64,000 nucleotides of DNA from Ariolimax columbianus (Eukaryota; Mollusca; Gastropoda; Stylommatophora; Arionidae). Both the position numbers and the translations under genes were made by a program. Below are positions 23,356-33,757 of this stretch, one piece after another; position 1 is the first letter of the stretch; each line of letters starts with the position of its first letter. Location of the stretch: contig JAVGWX010000005.1 in the NCBI GenBank assembly GCA_036924085.1, positions 82,326,666 to 82,390,665 on the forward strand, read 5' to 3'. The notes under the pieces were generated by a model. That model saw nothing but the letters and a program-made list of their open reading frames with translations. It was not told the origin of the DNA and made no database searches.

Positions 23356-23485
23356 GTGTGCCATCATTCCCAATGTACAGATATGAATGGTGACCGTCCT
23401 CTGTTGTTATGCCAAGAGTGTGATCTTGACATTCACACGAAAACACCGGGCAACAGACACTTTGTTCTGAACCACAAACAAAAAG
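23356..23485 (+). CDS. PLEKHG5: PLEKHG5-like Rho GEF, zinc-binding Cys/His exon
   Basis: Acceptor TTTCCTATACAG at 23344-23355, donor AAAAAG|GTAAAC after 23485; 130 bp, entered in phase 0 and left in phase 1. The exon codes VCHHSQC...PLLLCQECDLDIH...NRHFVLNH, a B-box-like zinc motif (CxHHxxC, LCxxCDxxxH, closing H residues). The same VCHH-x2-C and LC-x2-CD-x3-H arrangement lies near the N-terminus of the long vertebrate PLEKHG5 isoform, as I recall it. Together with the Ras-binding-like exons downstream this is the main evidence for the gene call. The metal-binding role is inferred from the residues. Confidence 0.75.
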
Positions 23486-23516
23486 GTAAACAGATTTACA
23501 CTCCTTCTTTCGTTAT

Positions 23517-23845
23517 AGCACCGTTGTCTATAGTATTATGCTATTTAGCATCGTTGTATGCAGTGTTATGCTATCTAGCACCGTTGTCTGCAGTGTTATG
23601 CTATCTAGCACCGTTGTCTGCAGTGTTATGCTATCTAGCATCGGTGTCTGCAGTGTTATGCTATCTAGCATCGTTGTCTGTAATGTTATGCTATATATCG
23701 CCGTTGTCTGTTATGGTATGCTATATAGCACGTTGTCTGTAGTGTTATGCTATCTAGCCCCGCTGTCTATAATGTCATTCTATGTAGCCCCGCTGTCTGT
23801 AATGTTTTGCTATGTAGCACTCTGTCTGTATTGTCATGTTATCAC
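23517..23845. repeat. 30-bp minisatellite beside the splice donor
   Basis: About 11 units of CACCGTTGTCTGCAGTGTTA + TGCTATCTAG, starting about 32 bp after the donor at 23486. Divergence rises toward the 3' end. Two related units occur at 32641-32712, 9 kb away in the same intron. Confidence 0.9.
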
Positions 23846-24170
23846 TGTTCCAAAATCGTGCTATGCTCTCCATACATTTTTTTTAAACAACGATGATAAG
23901 AAGTGATATTTTTTCAAGCAGTCTTAATTGTTCCTTGACCTGAAGTTTCTATTGACGATTAATCCAAAGTTAACCTGGGTTCAGCAAAGAGATGGATCTG
24001 TTATATAATATTGCAAATTTTGAAAACAGTTTGACCCATACATTAGATTTTACAGTACTACACAACAAAATTGTTTCAAGGCATTTCAAAGGCGTATCCT
24101 AATCATGTAAATAAGAACGCTCACTATACGTGGCTTAGGAGAATTGACTTCACAACATGATTAATGTTAA
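23846..24170. other. Intronic sequence, nothing recognised
   Basis: AT-rich, no feature recognised. Confidence 0.4.
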
Positions 24171-24340
24171 ATTAACAGTTCCTCTATTTCTGCGATCAAC
24201 TTGTGATGTGCTTCTATTCTGGCATGGATCAGGATGGAGACGGTGCGCTTGAGGTCTTCACCGGTACCCCACAGTTTGTCATACATGGTCGCTCCTACGG
24301 CTAGACCTCGATCCTTTGGTTTCTGTATGTGTGGCAGCGC
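24170..24340 (-). pseudogene. LINE-F C-terminal scrap
   Basis: On the minus strand GATMYDKLWGTGEDLKRTVS is followed by ILIHARI. This matches the KLWG-x2-EDL block that ends RNase H-bearing LINEs, and the degraded version at about 5170-5230. It is too short to place in a family with certainty. Confidence 0.45.
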
Positions 24341-24527
24341 TGGGTGAAGAGATGGGAACCATAGAATTCAAACATTCACAAAAGAAGGGGAAGTCACCCT
24401 TCTCGAGGCACATTCCCTCTCTCTTAACCCCATCCCTAAATAAACAGTAAACAATAGGGATTAGTAAACATGTTGTGGCGGATCTAGTGAGACGTTTGGT
24501 GGGGGTGTCATCAACAAAAATTGTTAT

Positions 24528-24739
24528 GTGCACTGCTTTATTCCGAATCTGACGACTCTAAGAGATTCACAGCTTTTAATTGCTGGAGAAGCTGTAATCT
24601 GTTTTGTTGTGAGTATGCTTTCTCCTCTCATGGCATGTGCTCTGTCCCATTTATTACAATACTCAATGTTTATATATGAGAGGGCATCTCGTGTCAAGTC
24701 TTTTACATCATACACTTTAAAAGTCGTGTTTTCTTTATC
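24528..24739 (-). pseudogene. DDE transposase C-terminus, downstream part
   Basis: On the minus strand the residues DKENTTFKVYDVKDLTRDAL, then INIEYCNKWDRAHAMRGE, match the KNTTFKLxDVxxLTxxA...W..xxH tail of an IS630/Tc1-mariner-type DDE transposase. The matching YHSHLRPIESM block sits at 27092-27150, on the other side of LINE-A copy 3, so the two pieces were once continuous. A related but separate relic lies at 30620-31335. Confidence 0.65.
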
Positions 24740-24751
24740 TACTTGCCATTT

Positions 24752-27079
24752 CTTCTTCTTCTTCTTCGTACGCAGTAAGACAGTAACCATTATTTTTTCG
24801 AAAAAAGCGGCGTTCATCCTGAGGCTGTCGACACTGCCATAGATCTTGTCTTGTGGTTCCACTGGTGATGGCCACATCTGCTCTCTCTGATCCTCGTATG
24901 TCGGGCAGTTCTGCAGCAGATGCTCAGCGGTCATTTTCCCGGTACCACACGGGCATTCGTCGGTTCCACCTATCTTCAATTTGTTGAATAGGTGGTACCT
25001 CAGTCTATTGTGGCCAGTGCGAAGTCTGAAGACCACGACCTGCTCTCTTCTGTTCAACTGGTAATAGGCATCGTTTTTGGTGTAACCAGTATGTTCGGTT
25101 TCCCATTTAGTCATGTATCTGGCTTTAATAAGCCGTTTTGACTCTTCGTACGTCATACTAGTATCTGTTTGTGGTAGTCTTGCACCTTCTTTTGCCAGTC
25201 TGTCTGCCTCCTCGTTGCCTTGGATGTTGCAGTGTGATGGGACCCACTGTACCACTACCCTTTTGGTGCAGACTGCTGGCATAGTTGACAGAGTGTTGCT
25301 TTTAAGTCATTAAGCTCAGTGTTTTTCTGGTTTTTTAGCGCTGTGACTACGGCCAGAGCATATGTAAGCAGGACTGTATGGCTTTCATTTCCTTTATGTG
25401 TCACCATTTCTTCAACTGCCGCCCTCGGTGCCTCTGCCTCCGCTTTGAAATTGCTTGTGTACTTACCAATAGCGAATGACAAGTGTTATTTTTCTGCCAT
25501 TTGGTAGGTTCAGGAATGCTCCTGCCCCTCCGTTCTGTGTAGTGTTTGTTACAGAACCGTCGGTGTATGCATGGGTCCAGTCCATGCTTGGGTAGTTTTT
25601 CGATATAAAGCTTAGGGTAGTATCTCTCCTTTCTTTTTCAGTCTCGCAGTTTTTGTTTCCAATACCTGGTATATTTTCTACCACCTCTGGAAATATATCT
25701 TGCCTCCAGGTAGGTTTTCGTACAGTAGTGATGAGCTTTGGTGTTGTTAGTGCGTTTATGGGATCTTCGTGCATCTTTGCTTTGGCTATTTCTACAAAGT
25801 TTCTCCGCTTTAGTTTCCCATTTCCCAAATTGTTTAGTCTCTGGTGCATTGGATGGTCAGTCAGTCTTCGGAGTTTCTCTGACTGCAGCTGGGGTCTGCA
25901 GTCTCTTCTATCGGTCATGGATTGCAGTTTTGTAATCTTTTCCAGTTCTACAATTGGCGTTGACTTCATGCCTCCTGTTATAACTCTCATGGATTGGTTT
26001 TGAAGTTTGCTAACTTTGTCGAAGTTCGCCTTTGCTGCTGTTGTCCATGCCACAATGCCATACTCGAGAACTGGTCTCACTCTTCCAGTGTACAGTATGC
26101 TTTCGTCTGCTCCCCAGCTTGTGCCAGCAAGTTTCCTCATGATTGCCATTCTTTCTCTGGCTTTCAATCGGTTTCTCTCGATCTGACTTTTCCATGTCAT
26201 GCGCCGATCAAATGTGACTCCCAGATAGGTTCGGTTGTCGTTTGGCTGCAGGAATTTGCCATTTAAACTTAATTTGGTATTTTGGGGTTTGATTGAAAGC
26301 GAGAATATTGTACATGTGGTTTTCTCCTCGTTTATTTTGACCAGCCATGAGTTCGCCCACTCTTCCAGCGATGTTAGGGCCTGCTGCATCCGATTTCTTG
26401 CTATAGTGAGATTCTTTTCAGAGGTCCACATAGCCAGATCGTCTGCAAACATTGAGCTATGGACTCTTCTTGGTATATCCTCTGTAATGTCGTTTATATA
26501 CACCAGGAAGAGTGTGGGTGACAGTACTCCCCCTTGGGGTACTCCCTGCTCGAGTGTCACCTTTTTGCTCATCTGCCCTTGTACTTGGACTCTGGCCGTT
26601 CTTTTTTGGAGGTAGTGGTTGATCCACTTGTACATTCTCCTACAAACTTCACTTTTCCTTAGCTTGACTCTAAGTCCGTCTTTCCAGACTTTGTCAAATG
26701 CCTTTTCCAGGTCCACCCAAACCGCTACTGTGTGTTTCTATGCCTGGTAGGCATCTTCTATTTCCTGGGCTATGAGGATGACCTGGTCCTCAGTGGATCT
26801 GTGCTGTCTAAAGCCTGCTTGCTGTGGAATTAGTATTCGTTTTTCTTCCAGATGCCACATCAGTCTGGTGTTTATCATACGTTCCATCAGTTTGCCGACA
26901 CAGCTCAGTAGGCTGATAGGTCTGTATCCTTTTGGATCTGTTTTGTCCTTTCCTTTCTTTGGTACTGGTACCAGTACAGCATCTTTCCATGCCTGCGGTA
27001 CAATTCCTATGTTTCCAACTTTGGTTCAGGACTGACAATAGCTTCCGCTTTGCTGTTTGACCCAACCCCATGCCTGGGG
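24752..27079 (-). pseudogene. LINE-A copy 3: RT plus RNase H, 5'-truncated
   Basis: Covers 2.33 kb of LINE-A from MGLGQTAKRKLLSVLNQSWK (RT start) to the (GAA)n tail (CTT run 24752-24766). RT blocks seen: NGYRPISLL-like and DLEKAFDKVWKDGL, GVPQGGVLSPTLF, MFADDLAMW (catalytic Asp pair), YLGVTFDRRMTW. RNase H blocks follow: YTDGSVTNTTQNGGAG, GNEEADRLAKEGA. Lesions include a frameshift near 27010, a CAG to TAG stop at 26738-26740, a 1-bp insertion near 25482 and a 1-bp deletion near 25262. A perfect 12-bp target duplication, TACTTGCCATTT, flanks it (24740-24751 and 27080-27091). Confidence 0.92.
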
Positions 27080-27091
27080 TACTTGCCATTT

Positions 27092-27150
27092 GATTTGACA
27101 TACTTTCTATGGGCCTGAGGTGTGAATGGTAAAGTGGCAATATAAGAAAA
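27092..27150 (-). pseudogene. DDE transposase, upstream part of interrupted relic
   Basis: On the minus strand ILPLYHSHLRPIESMSNQM corresponds to the LPPYHxxLNPIExxWxxxK block of DDE transposases. It joins 24528-24739 once LINE-A copy 3 is removed. Confidence 0.6.
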
Positions 27151-27711
27151 TACTGCATACTGCAAATACGCTGGCAGGAACATGTCACATATACTGAAGT
27201 GCTGTTCCGATCCAACATGAAAAGTATTCATGCCCTTTTGAAATAATCCCAACTGAGATGGTCTGGCCACTTTGTTCGAATTTCCAGCGAAAGGCTTCCA
27301 AAGACGCTCCTGTATAGCGAACTGAGTGAAAGACAACGATCACACGGACGTCCAAAAAAGCGTCTTAAGGATTTTCTGAAAGAGTCCCTTCAGTGCTGTC
27401 AAATAGACTAACACCTGAAAGAACATGGCTCAAAATCGCTCAGCATGGAATAGTGAGGTCACAAACTGCGTTGAAATCAACGAGGTTATCCGTATCCAGG
27501 CAGTCCAGGATAGACATGTAATTAGTAAGTCAAGAGCAAAGAAAATATCAGAGACAAATGCGGACTACATTTGCCATTCGTATCATGGGCCTTTCCAGGC
27601 TCAAATTGACTTGATCAGCCATGAGTATATACACATACTGAAGGTTGCCTTATTACTTGGAATGATATTGGTAGTCCTCATCGACGACGATGGACGAATT
27701 ATTATTAACTG
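27150..27711 (+). pseudogene. LINE-B RT C-terminal fragment with zinc-finger relic
   Basis: Plus-strand translation gives RWQEHVTYTEVL, SIHALLK*SQLRWSGHFVR, ERLPKTLLYSELSERQRSHG, RPKKRLKDFLKESL, then a decayed C2H2 finger (C..FQAQIDLISHEYIH). It ends in TCATCGACGACGATGGACGA and (ATT)n, the same 3' end as other LINE-B copies at 55.1, 57.99 and 61.36 kb. Stops in each frame mark it as dead. Confidence 0.75.
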
Positions 27712-28205
27712 AATTATGTTTCTGTTTCTACGAATCTGGGCATTCTCAAAATGTGCTCAGTCTGTGTCAGAAAATGGTTCAGGGTCTGGATGCTGATGAT
27801 CTCTGTAGCTAGCTGGTTGTACACTCTCCTGCTCCGACCTCTCCTACACCCTACTTCACTCGAACCGTGTTTGATATCGAAACTTTGCAGACTGTGAATT
27901 GTTGATTTCAAAATATCACTCCTACCCTCCACTAGCGTGTCTAATATAGGAACTTATTAAGCAAAGATATCAGCGCTTTTGTTATCTGAACCCGAGTATG
28001 ATCAATCCCTGGAGGTGGAAGGCCTTAACAGTTGCTATCCACTCGTACCTCAGATATCCCTTCTATACCTTCTGAAGTAGGGCTTGCGTGTCAGTCCTGG
28101 TGATTGCCCTTGGTAAAAAGAGTCTTAGATAGCCATCTTAACGCTGTGGTCCCTGCTTCTTACTCCATTCTCAAACTGGAGGTTATTGACGTGCATGTCC
28201 GATTC
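27712..28205. other. Unassigned intronic sequence
   Basis: No feature recognised. Confidence 0.4.
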
Positions 28206-29015
28206 CGCTGAACAACGACCTGTCCTCTCACTCTAGCTGACAAGTCCCAGCCTGATGTCCCACTCAGCAACGACCTGTCCTCTCACTCTAGCTGAGAAGT
28301 CCCAACATGATGTCCCACTCAGCAACGACCTGTCCTCTCACTCTAGCTGAGAAGTCCCAGCCTGATGTCCCACTCAACAACGACCTGTCCTCTCACTCTA
28401 GCTGAGAAGTCCCAGCCTGATGTCCCACTCAGCAGCGACCTGTCCTCTCACTCTAGCTGAGAAGTCCCAGCCTGATGTCCCACTCAGCAACGACCTGTCC
28501 TCTCACTCTAGCTGACAAGTCCCAGCCTGATGTCCCACTCAACAATGACCTGCCCTCTCACTCTAGCTGAGAAGTCCCAGCCTGATGTCCCACTCAGCAA
28601 CGACCTGTCCTCTCACTCTAGCTGACAAGTCCCAGCCTGATGTCCCACTCAGCAACGACCTGTCCTCTCACTCTAGCTGACAAGTCCCAGCATGATGTCC
28701 CACTCAGCAACGACATGTCCTCTCACTCTAGCTGACAAGTCCCAGCCTGATGTCCCACTCAAAAATGACCTGCCCTCTCACTCTAGCTGAGAAGTCCCAG
28801 CCTGATGTCCCACTCAGCAACGACCTGTCCTCTCACTCTAGCTGACAAGTCCCAGCCTGATGTCCCACTCAACAATGACCTGCCCTCTCACTCTAGCTGA
28901 CACGTCCCAGCCTGATGTCTCACTCAACAATGACCTGTCCTCTCACTCTAGCTGAGAAGTCCCAGCCTGATGTCCCACTCAGCAACGACCTGTCCTCTCA
29001 CTTTAGCTGAAAAGC
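28206..29015. repeat. 55-bp minisatellite, about 14-15 units
   Basis: Unit CAACGACCTGTCCTCTCACT + CTAGCTGAGAAGTCCCAGCC + TGATGTCCCACTCAG. Units are highly similar (GAGAAG/GACAAG, CAACAATG variants), implying recent homogenisation. Confidence 0.95.
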
Positions 29016-30080
29016 TACAGCGTGATTCGGCGGTATAGATGACGGTATTACTATCCTGCATGTTCTCATCCAACTGATTCACCTCGTGCTCTGCTCTCCT
29101 CTTGCGCCATTCTCTACTTTCCTTGCCTAAAGTTATAATGACACTGTGGTAACCTGTCATTATATCACCAGTATGCACCCATTATTCCCCCTTGACTATC
29201 GCCTTAGCTAGGGTGATTCTGCTAGTGCCAACCATAACGGAATTACAACTTTGAGACGTCAGTACTTCTGAACGAAACACGGAAATGTTTGTCTGCAAGA
29301 CTTCTAAATGTCTATCCGGCCAGGACCAATGAATTTTTACAGAAACAAAATCCAACAGAAGAACAGTTTTGATTAGGCAAAAAAAAAGCTCATCGAGGTC
29401 AAGACTATAATTAGTTCACACACAAAATGTCAGTACGTTCAGTCAAAAGGATCAACAATTATTAATCATTAAAGATGGGCACAAATTTGGAACTGCTTAG
29501 TGGTTTCAAATCTCATGCCCTCAGATTTAATTGAATATCTCTAGAACCCGTATCATCATGCATTTTGGTATGTAGTTTTACATCTCCCATGACATTCAGA
29601 TTTTTTATCATTCATAAAACTACAGATACTGCTATTTTCTTGAACATGCAAGTTCCTTTGATCATTTTTAGTGAAATAATTATTTTACCCCTAAAAATAC
29701 AATGTACGGTTTTTTAACAAGTTGGTCACTTTTGAATAGTCGTAGGCGTATCTTCAATTCCAATTACAAAAGTTCCTAAATACGAGTACCTAACTGATAC
29801 GCTTCAATTGGCTCCTGTCCGTGTGTTTTTTAAAGTGCTTGTTACCACGGAAATGTATCGCTTCGCACACGGCGCGTTAGTGGACTCAGTATCTGCAATT
29901 GAAAAGAGTTTAAAGAATTGGTTGACATGTATAAAGAGCTTATGGAACGGAAAAGACTAGGTTTTATTCAGTTCTAAGATGAATCTTCTCAATGAAGAGG
30001 AACTTTTTCTTTCAACAATGATGATGAATTCTGGTACGAACATTGTGTAGCATTACACATTTTCTTGCTCGTAAATTTCT
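29016..30080. other. Unassigned AT-rich intronic sequence
   Basis: A 76-codon minus-strand frame (28948-29178) starts outside the 55-bp array and runs into it. No protein family is recognised. The rest is AT-rich without features. Confidence 0.4.
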
Positions 30081-30084
30081 AGGT

Positions 30085-30570
30085 CAGATGTTTCGTGGTA
30101 AAAATGCATGTCATCTATATGTCATCTTATCCAGAGTCAGACGTGGTAAAAGTGCATGTCATCTATATGTCATCTTATCCAAAGTCAGACATGGTAAAAG
30201 TGCATGTCATCTATGTTATTTTATCCAGAGTCAGACGTGGTAAAAGTACATGTCATTTATATGCCATCTTATCCATAGTCAGACATGGTGAAAAAACATG
30301 TCATCTATATGTCATCTTATCCAGAGTCAGACATGGTAAAAGTGCATGTCATCTATGTTATTTTATCCAGAGTCAGACGTCGTAAAATTACATGTCATCT
30401 ATATGTCATCTTATCCAGAGCCATACGTGGTAAAAGTACATGTCATCTATATGTCATCGTATCCAGTCAGACGTGGTAAAAGTGCATGTCATCTATATGT
30501 CATCTTATCCAAAGTCAGACGTGGTAAAAGTACATGTCATCTATATGTCATATTATCCAGAGTCAGACGA
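30085..30570. repeat. 48-bp minisatellite, about 10 units
   Basis: Unit GTCAGACGTGGTAAAAGTGC + ATGTCATCTATATGTCATCT + TATCCAGA. Forty-eight is a multiple of three and several units lack stops, which produces long spurious frames. Confidence 0.93.
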
Positions 30571-30619
30571 GTCTAACATTTTGATGACTGATCTTTGTTG
30601 TATGAAACACAAGCTATCA

Positions 30620-31335
30620 TTTCCCCAAAAGTTATCTTTCTCTTGTAAGACATAGTCCTCACATATAGTCCATTGATCCTTTTCTATCTTTGAGATGGCG
30701 ACATGTGTAAGTACTTTGACATTGCAGAGATGAATGTTTTATTTTCAGCTTCTACCTATCTTTGAACATTTCCCACAGTAGTTCTGTTGGGTTTAGATGT
30801 GAATGATAAGGTGGCAGTCTCACATATGTCGAATCTCCATTATTTTTTTGTCTATATGAAATATATGTGTCTTTTGTGTCTGCCGTACAAGGGAAAGTAA
30901 AACGTAATAAAAATATTTCGTTAAGTGGCTCTTCTTGATCCATAACATCTTTTGTACTCGATGATGTATGGAAGTTGTTCACGTTTGTCAATGCGTTGTT
31001 GTAGGAGGCATTGCGCATTATAATACAAGAGAGTCTAACTAAGGAAAGAAGAACAATTTTCTCAATTCACTCTCTAAATACGTGGTCATTCAACTATGTG
31101 TGGTAATATCGATTAGCTGTCCACTTTGAATTAAAAACGAGTTCAGCCTTATTCACCGGTCTATTATGTCTACGTGTACTATTATCAATTGCTGTCCTTT
31201 GCTACTTGATACAGATCTTTTAATCTGTTTGCTGAATGTCATTCCTTTTCATTCGTGTGGTCAGCATCGATGAATGGTTTATCAAAGTAAACAATATCAC
31301 AGCATTCTTTATTAAATGTTCTTACTTCACGCAAA
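30620..31335 (-). pseudogene. Decayed IS630/Tc1-mariner-like DDE transposase
   Basis: Minus-strand motifs in order: CDIVYFDKPFIDADHT (family form IVYLDETWVNAxHT, first catalytic Asp), MRNASYNN (form MDNASYHN, here the catalytic D reads R), TYVRLPPYHSHLNPTELLWEM (third acidic residue in the NPxE block), then NKTFHLCNVKVLTHVAI and DQWTICEDYV. Frames shift several times. The loss of the second catalytic residue confirms that it is inactive. Confidence 0.75.
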
Positions 31336-32640
31336 ATCGTGCTTCTCATAGCAACTGGGTATGGCTTCTAACAAATTATGTTCTTCTCTTCCGCCATGTT
31401 TTTGAAATATGAAACATGCACCCAATACAATTCTTCATAATATAGATTTCGATACATCAATTCCTTTGTTGCTTGTCATCCAAATTTTCAATTTACTCAG
31501 TGTCACTGTTTCTTTCAAATCAAACATTCTGCACATTTCTCTCCTAATAACGTCTGCGTCAAAACTATCTACAATTACATTTCTTCCCTCTTTACTGAAC
31601 TTTGAATATGAACTTTCATTCCCTTGAAGCCAAAGGTGAAATGCTCATAAACGTAAACCTAAAGTGTGGATTGTTATCTTTTCCCGTTCCGATATATTTC
31701 GATAAAGACTCCCTCGTTCAGCCTTTCTGCAAAAACATTAATAAATATTCGTGTCGGTGTTTTGAAGTGTTTCGAATTTGACTTTTTGACTTATTGATTA
31801 CCCAGATCAAATTTCATGAACAAATCCTATGTAATAAAGATAATTTCTTGTAATGATATAAGCAGAACAACGGAAGTTACTATTTAAACTGTTGAAAATT
31901 ATTAATTTTGGCAGTAAGCCGTGCAAAAATCAATACGTGCAAATTCTTGTTTTCAAGATTGCACAGCAAATGATACTGTAACAAAATTGTAATGTATATC
32001 CTGTTTGCGTATGCTGGTTTTTGTATACCACAAAGAAGAAAAAATAAAAAGCACCTGCTTATTTTCACTGACATCCTGTTGCCTTCATCTCATGATGACT
32101 AACATTTTTCGTGATGAATTTCATCTATTTAGGTCCAATGGTTATTGAGTTCGGGGGACCGAGTGGTCTCGAAGTAGGTATTTTCCTTGGCAGAATCCCT
32201 TACCAGTTGGAAATCGAAAAGAGTAGACTTAACCGCCGCAGGCAAATTTAAAGTTAAAAATCTACTAAATCTTTTTTTTAAGGGATTCTCACCCCACAGA
32301 GAATACTCGCAAAAAGGGAACTGTGTTGCTGTAACATCAGGTCTTGGTAACGTGGTTAGCGGAGCAGAATAGATTATGCCTAACAGGCTGTGAGTCTACA
32401 TTGCTCTAATGTGCGCTTCTAGCATCACCAGTCCCAAAAACAGGCGATCGTATACTCCAGGGGCTACCAGCCTAACGGTTGGTAACAGATACTGGGATTG
32501 ACCGGACAAGTTACCAGCGGATTTTTGCCTACCACAGAATTTGAAACGAAGAAGGCCCCACCTCCCTGCGACGTCTAAACGACACAAATGGACTGAAGAT
32601 AGATAGGTTGAGCTATAAAGAGAGGTACGAGTTTTGAAAC
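31336..32640. other. Unassigned AT-rich intronic sequence
   Basis: No gene, RNA or clear repeat recognised in 1.3 kb. Confidence 0.4.
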
Positions 32641-32712
32641 TCACTATAACACCTCTGTCTATAATGCTATGTTACCTGACACTACTGTCTACAGTGTTAT
32701 GTTAACTAGCAC
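32641..32712. repeat. Two units related to the 30-bp minisatellite
   Basis: CACCTCTGTCTATAATGCTA + TGTTACCTGA and CACTACTGTCTACAGTGTTA + TGTTAACTAG match the unit of 23517-23845. Confidence 0.65.
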
Positions 32713-32814
32713 CATAAGAAGTTGTGTACTATCATAATAAGCCAGGTCAATTGGTGGAACCCGATGTGTATTTCGAAACTGATAACTTCCTAGTGATGTG
32801 TGACCATTGTTTTG

Positions 32815-33230
32815 CTGATTCTATCCATGTCTTCCTCTTCACACTTGTTGCAAGTTCCGTTATTAAATCCATTCTGTCCAAAAGTACTGTCTGTCTGTTT
32901 TTCAGTTTCCTTGTTGATTATATCCACGTCCTGTCCCAAGTACTGTTTGTCCGTCCCATTCTTGATTCTATTCACGTCCTGTCCCAAGTACTTTGTTCGA
33001 CCCATTCTTGATTCTATTCACGTCCTGTCTAAAGTACTGTTTTCCAGTCCCATTCTAGATTCTATTCACGTCCTGTCCCAAGTACTTTGTTCGACCCATT
33101 CTAGATTCTATTCACGTCCTGTCTAAAGTACTGTTTTCCAGTCCCATTCTAGATTCTATTCACGTTCTGTCCCAAGTAATGGAAGTGAGTTATGTTATCG
33201 AATCTGTTCACGTCCTGTCCATTATTCCTC
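32815..33230. repeat. 46-48 bp minisatellite, about 7 units
   Basis: Units GATTCTATTCACGTCCTGTC + CCAAGTACTTTGTTCGACCC + ATTCTA alternate with a 48-bp form (CTAAAGTACTGTTTTCCAGT). The alternation suggests two-unit duplications. Confidence 0.9.
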
Positions 33231-33269
33231 ATTTTCAGAAATGATCTTCCAGATATATTAAACACCCAA

Positions 33270-33757
33270 AGCCATTTTTGTTAATGATTTTCTCACATGG
33301 ACAAGTGGGTCTGACCTACACGTGGCAACAAAGAGTCTGAGGAAATCACTTCTCAAAATATCAGCCTAACGCAATTTCTGAAAGTTCAAGATCTATACCA
33401 GTAAAACTGCATACACAACCTTCATTCTTAACAATAAGCTAGCAAAGAAGACGTAGAAAAATTTCTCTTAATTGCGCTTAAATTGTTCGCAAAGAAAATC
33501 CAAGAAACCTTGGACTCCAGATAAATAATAAAACAACCTTTAACAAGTACATTACCAATATTGCAGAAATGTTATCGAAAAGGTTACATTTGTTCAAGGG
33601 GCTTCAAAGCGCACACTATGGAGTTGATAACTCTCAGACAACTCTACATAGAGCATATCGGATCTCTTTAATAAACTACAACCTTCCCCATGCATACCAT
33701 TGCATCTAGGAGTTCTTTACTCATTTCAACAGAGTACAAAGACATGCCCTTCCTTTC
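33270..33757 (+). pseudogene. LINE-F RT fragment, upstream part
   Basis: Plus strand, mixed frames: NDFLTWTSGSDL (decayed FADDLxxW box) near 33275-33310, KSLRKSLLKISA, KFKIYTSKTAYTTFILNNKL, NLGLQINNKTTFNKYI and LHLFKGLQSAHYG. This is the order of the RT region after the catalytic box. It is cut by LINE-A copy 4 and appears to resume at 37001. Confidence 0.7.

Noticed and set aside
28206..29015. CRISPR-like array of regular repeats
   Set aside because: The repeats are head-to-tail with no unique spacers, in a eukaryotic intron. It is a 55-bp minisatellite.
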